Shown in pieces: positions 61,893 to 64,000 of a DNA stretch of 64,000 nucleotides. The position numbers were made by a program, and so were the translations under genes. Under the pieces are notes generated by a model that was given only the letters and a program-made list of their open reading frames with translations, had not been told where the DNA came from and did not search any database. The first letter of the stretch is position 1. Every line of letters begins with the position of its first letter. The stretch comes from Paenalcaligenes hominis_A (GTDB taxonomy: Bacteria; Pseudomonadota; Gammaproteobacteria; Burkholderiales; Burkholderiaceae_B), in assembly GCF_041359055.1 (NCBI RefSeq), contig NZ_JBGJKZ010000002.1:372001-436000 (forward strand). Direction: 5' to 3'.

Positions 61893-64000
61893 TTATTTAG
61901 CTAAACGCTGCCAAGTATCCACAACTGTATCCGGGTTTAATGACAACGAAGCAATCCCCTCGTCACGCAACCATTCAGCTAAATCGGGGTGATCGCTAGG
62001 CCCTTGACCGCAAATACCCACATATTTACCTGCTTTGCGACATGCTTGAATAGCACGGCTCAACATAAATTTCACCGCCGCATCACGCTCGTCAAAATCA
62101 TCTGCTAGCAACTCCATACCCGAGTCGCGATCTAGACCCAAAGTCAGTTGAGTCATATCGTTTGAACCAATCGAGAAGCCATCAAAGTAGTTGAGGAACT
62201 CGTCAGCCAAAATAGCATTGGATGGGACTTCGCACATCATGATTAAACGTAAGCCGTTTTTGCCACGCTCTAGGCCATTTTGAGCCAGTAGCGTAGACAC
62301 TTTTTCGGCTTGAGTCAGCGTACGTACAAATGGAATCATGATTTCCACGTTGCTTAAACCCATTTCATCACGCACTTTGCGTAAGGCTTCGCACTCCATA
62401 CGGAAGCATTCTTGGAAGTCATCCGAAATATAACGTGCTGCACCACGGAAACCCAACATTGGGTTTTCTTCCTCGGGCTCGTAGCGGGAACCACCAACCA
62501 ATTTACGGTATTCGTTCGATTTAAAATCGGACATACGTACAATAACGGGTTTGGGGTAAAACGCAGCAGCAAGTGTAGCAACGCCTTCAGCGAGTTTTTC
62601 TACAAAGAAAGCGCGTGGGCTAGCATAACCGCGTGCAGCTGACTCGACGGCTTTTTTCAAGTCGGCGTCCACATTGGGGTAATCCAAGACGGCTTTGGGG
62701 TGAATAGCAATGTTGTTGTTAATAATGAACTCAAGACGCGCTAAACCAACGCCATCGTTTGGAATTTGAGCAAAGTCAAAAGCCAACTGTGGGTTACCCA
62801 CGTTCATCATTACCTTCATGCCTATTTCAGGCATTTCGCCCCAGCTAACTTCTTCGATTTCTGTTTCGAGCAAACCGTCGTAAATACGACCCTCGTCACC
62901 TTCGGCACACGAAACGGTGACTTCCTGGCCTTCTTTAAGGATATCGGTTGCGTCGGCACACCCGACTACCGCGGGGATACCTAGTTCGCGTGCAATAATT
63001 GCAGCGTGACAAGTGCGACCACCACGGTTAGTAACAATAGCAGAAGCCAGTTTCATTACGGGCTCCCAGTTTGGATCAGTCATGTCAGTAACTAAAATAT
63101 CACCGGCTTGGACATGATGCATTTCGCTGGCATCACCCACCAAACGCACTTTACCTGAACCAATTTTTTGACCAATTGCACGGCCCGTGACTAGAACTTC
63201 GCCAGTGGCCTTGAGTTTGTAGCGCTCTTGGACGTCGTTATTGCCTAACTGAGACTTAACTGTTTCAGGACGGGCTTGGAGAATATAAATTTTGCCATCA
63301 ATACCGTCACGCCCCCACTCGATGTCCATAGGACGTTGGTAGTGATCTTCGATGATCATGGCGTAGCGTGCTAGCTCGTTAACCTCGTCATCAGAGAGGG
63401 AGTAGCGATTGCGCTCGGAAACAGGAACCTCTACAGTGCGTACGGCTTCGCCACTTTCACGCTTTTCATCGAACTCCATACGCAATAGCTTTGAACCAAT
63501 GCGGCGACTAATGATAGCGTCGTGACCGGCAGCCAAGGTAGGTTTGAACACATAAAACTCGTCAGGGTTAACCGCACCCTGCACCACGGTTTCGCCTAGA
63601 CCATATGCGGAGGTAATAAACACCACATCTTTAAAACCAGACTCGGTGTCTATAGTGAACATAACGCCAGCGCTGCCTTTGTCTGAGCGCACCATGCGTT
63701 GCACACCCGCAGAAATAGCAACCTCGGCGTGCTCAAAGCCCTTGTGAACGCGGTAAGAAATAGCCCGGTCGTTGTACAAAGAGGCAAACACAAGGTGAAT
63801 CTTTTGTAAGACATCATCGATGCCCACTACGTTTAAGTAGCTTTCTTGCTGTCCGGCAAATGAAGCATCTGGCAAGTCTTCAGCCGTAGCGGAAGAGCGC
63901 ACAGCAAAAGACCCTTTGCCATCCGCGTCTAAAGCAGCAAACGCATCACGAATTTGTTGCTCTAGAGCAGGAGGAAAAGGGGTATCGATGATCCACTGAC
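61893..64000 (-). CDS. ppsA: Phosphoenolpyruvate synthase, N-terminus beyond window
   Basis: The frame stays open to the right edge (the first visible residues are QWIIDTPFPPALEQQ), so about 702 of some 790 residues are visible. The ATP-binding domain has VRSSATAEDLPDASFAGQQES, the swivelling domain the phospho-His motif GGRTCHAAIIARELGIPAVV, and the PEP-binding barrel has GFRGAARYIS, EVPSN and SIGSNDMTQLTLGLDRDS. The enzyme makes PEP from pyruvate and ATP in gluconeogenesis. The start codon and promoter lie beyond position 64000. Confidence 0.95.
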   Translation of the reverse strand, partial: QWIIDTPFPPALEQQIRDAFAALDADGKGSFAVRSSATAEDLPDASFAGQQESYLNVVGIDDVLQKIHLVFASLYNDRAISYRVHKGFEHAEVAISAGVQRMVRSDKGSAGVMFTIDTESGFKDVVFITSAYGLGETVVQGAVNPDEFYVFKPTLAAGHDAIISRRIGSKLLRMEFDEKRESGEAVRTVEVPVSERNRYSLSDDEVNELARYAMIIEDHYQRPMDIEWGRDGIDGKIYILQARPETVKSQLGNNDVQERYKLKATGEVLVTGRAIGQKIGSGKVRLVGDASEMHHVQAGDILVTDMTDPNWEPVMKLASAIVTNRGGRTCHAAIIARELGIPAVVGCADATDILKEGQEVTVSCAEGDEGRIYDGLLETEIEEVSWGEMPEIGMKVMMNVGNPQLAFDFAQIPNDGVGLARLEFIINNNIAIHPKAVLDYPNVDADLKKAVESAARGYASPRAFFVEKLAEGVATLAAAFYPKPVIVRMSDFKSNEYRKLVGGSRYEPEEENPMLGFRGAARYISDDFQECFRMECEALRKVRDEMGLSNVEIMIPFVRTLTQAEKVSTLLAQNGLERGKNGLRLIMMCEVPSNAILADEFLNYFDGFSIGSNDMTQLTLGLDRDSGMELLADDFDERDAAVKFMLSRAIQACRKAGKYVGICGQGPSDHPDLAEWLRDEGIASLSLNPDTVVDTWQRLAK

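Noticed and set aside
1..64000. CRISPR array, rRNA or tRNA genes
   Set aside because: No regularly spaced repeats, rRNA segments or convincing cloverleaf sequences were found by eye.

Overview
The window looks like chromosome of a betaproteobacterium of the order Burkholderiales, most likely family Alcaligenaceae. This rests on gene neighbourhoods familiar from Bordetella and Alcaligenes relatives (recG-oxyR, ygfZ / mltG-tmk-holB-tatD, smpB / ratA-rnfH, livHMGF, ugpBAEC) together with an unusually moderate GC content. The genus cannot be named from sequence alone. No rRNA, tRNA or CRISPR array was seen.

Positions 1-10180 form an accessory defence region. It holds the end of a Fic-like protein, a GIY-YIG/DUF4357 protein, a complete type IC restriction-modification operon, and a HipA-like kinase gene overlapping a DUF3037 gene. 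Inside the R-M operon, between hsdS and hsdR, lies a gene that closely matches the T4-exclusion anticodon nuclease PrrC, giving the order hsdM-hsdS-prrC-hsdR of the classical prr locus. The nuclease probably guards the restriction enzyme: if a phage disables restriction, PrrC is released to cut host tRNA.

Positions 10235-17470 return to housekeeping genes (yicC, rph, rdgB, hemW, glnA). An IS200/IS605-type element sits between hemW and glnA; its tnpA is decayed but its tnpB (RNA-guided nuclease) is intact. Positions 17525-26260 carry a Fur-box-linked Fe3+ ABC transporter (fbpABC), fpr, ridA, recG-oxyR and dps, a coherent iron and peroxide stress block.

Positions 26320-37400 hold a branched-chain amino-acid binding protein, a lipoprotein, a GST, arsC, a cytochrome b561/YceI operon, a LysR regulator, a divergent KfrA-like / tyrosine-recombinase pair with a palindrome-rich intergenic region, a molybdate operon (modA-modB-modD, no modC), and a cytochrome c. 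Positions 37520-49340 hold a universal stress protein, fumC, epd, an SDR enzyme, a decayed spot with a gene stub and an IS-end remnant, an S9 peptidase, a GST, livHMGF, yhhQ and proC.

Positions 49511-64000 contain the glycerol-3-phosphate transporter ugpBAEC, an ankyrin protein, tatD, holB, tmk, mltG, ygfZ, rnfH, ratA, smpB, ndh, and most of ppsA, which runs off the right edge. Statements about similarity to named proteins come from recalled family sequences; no database search was run.
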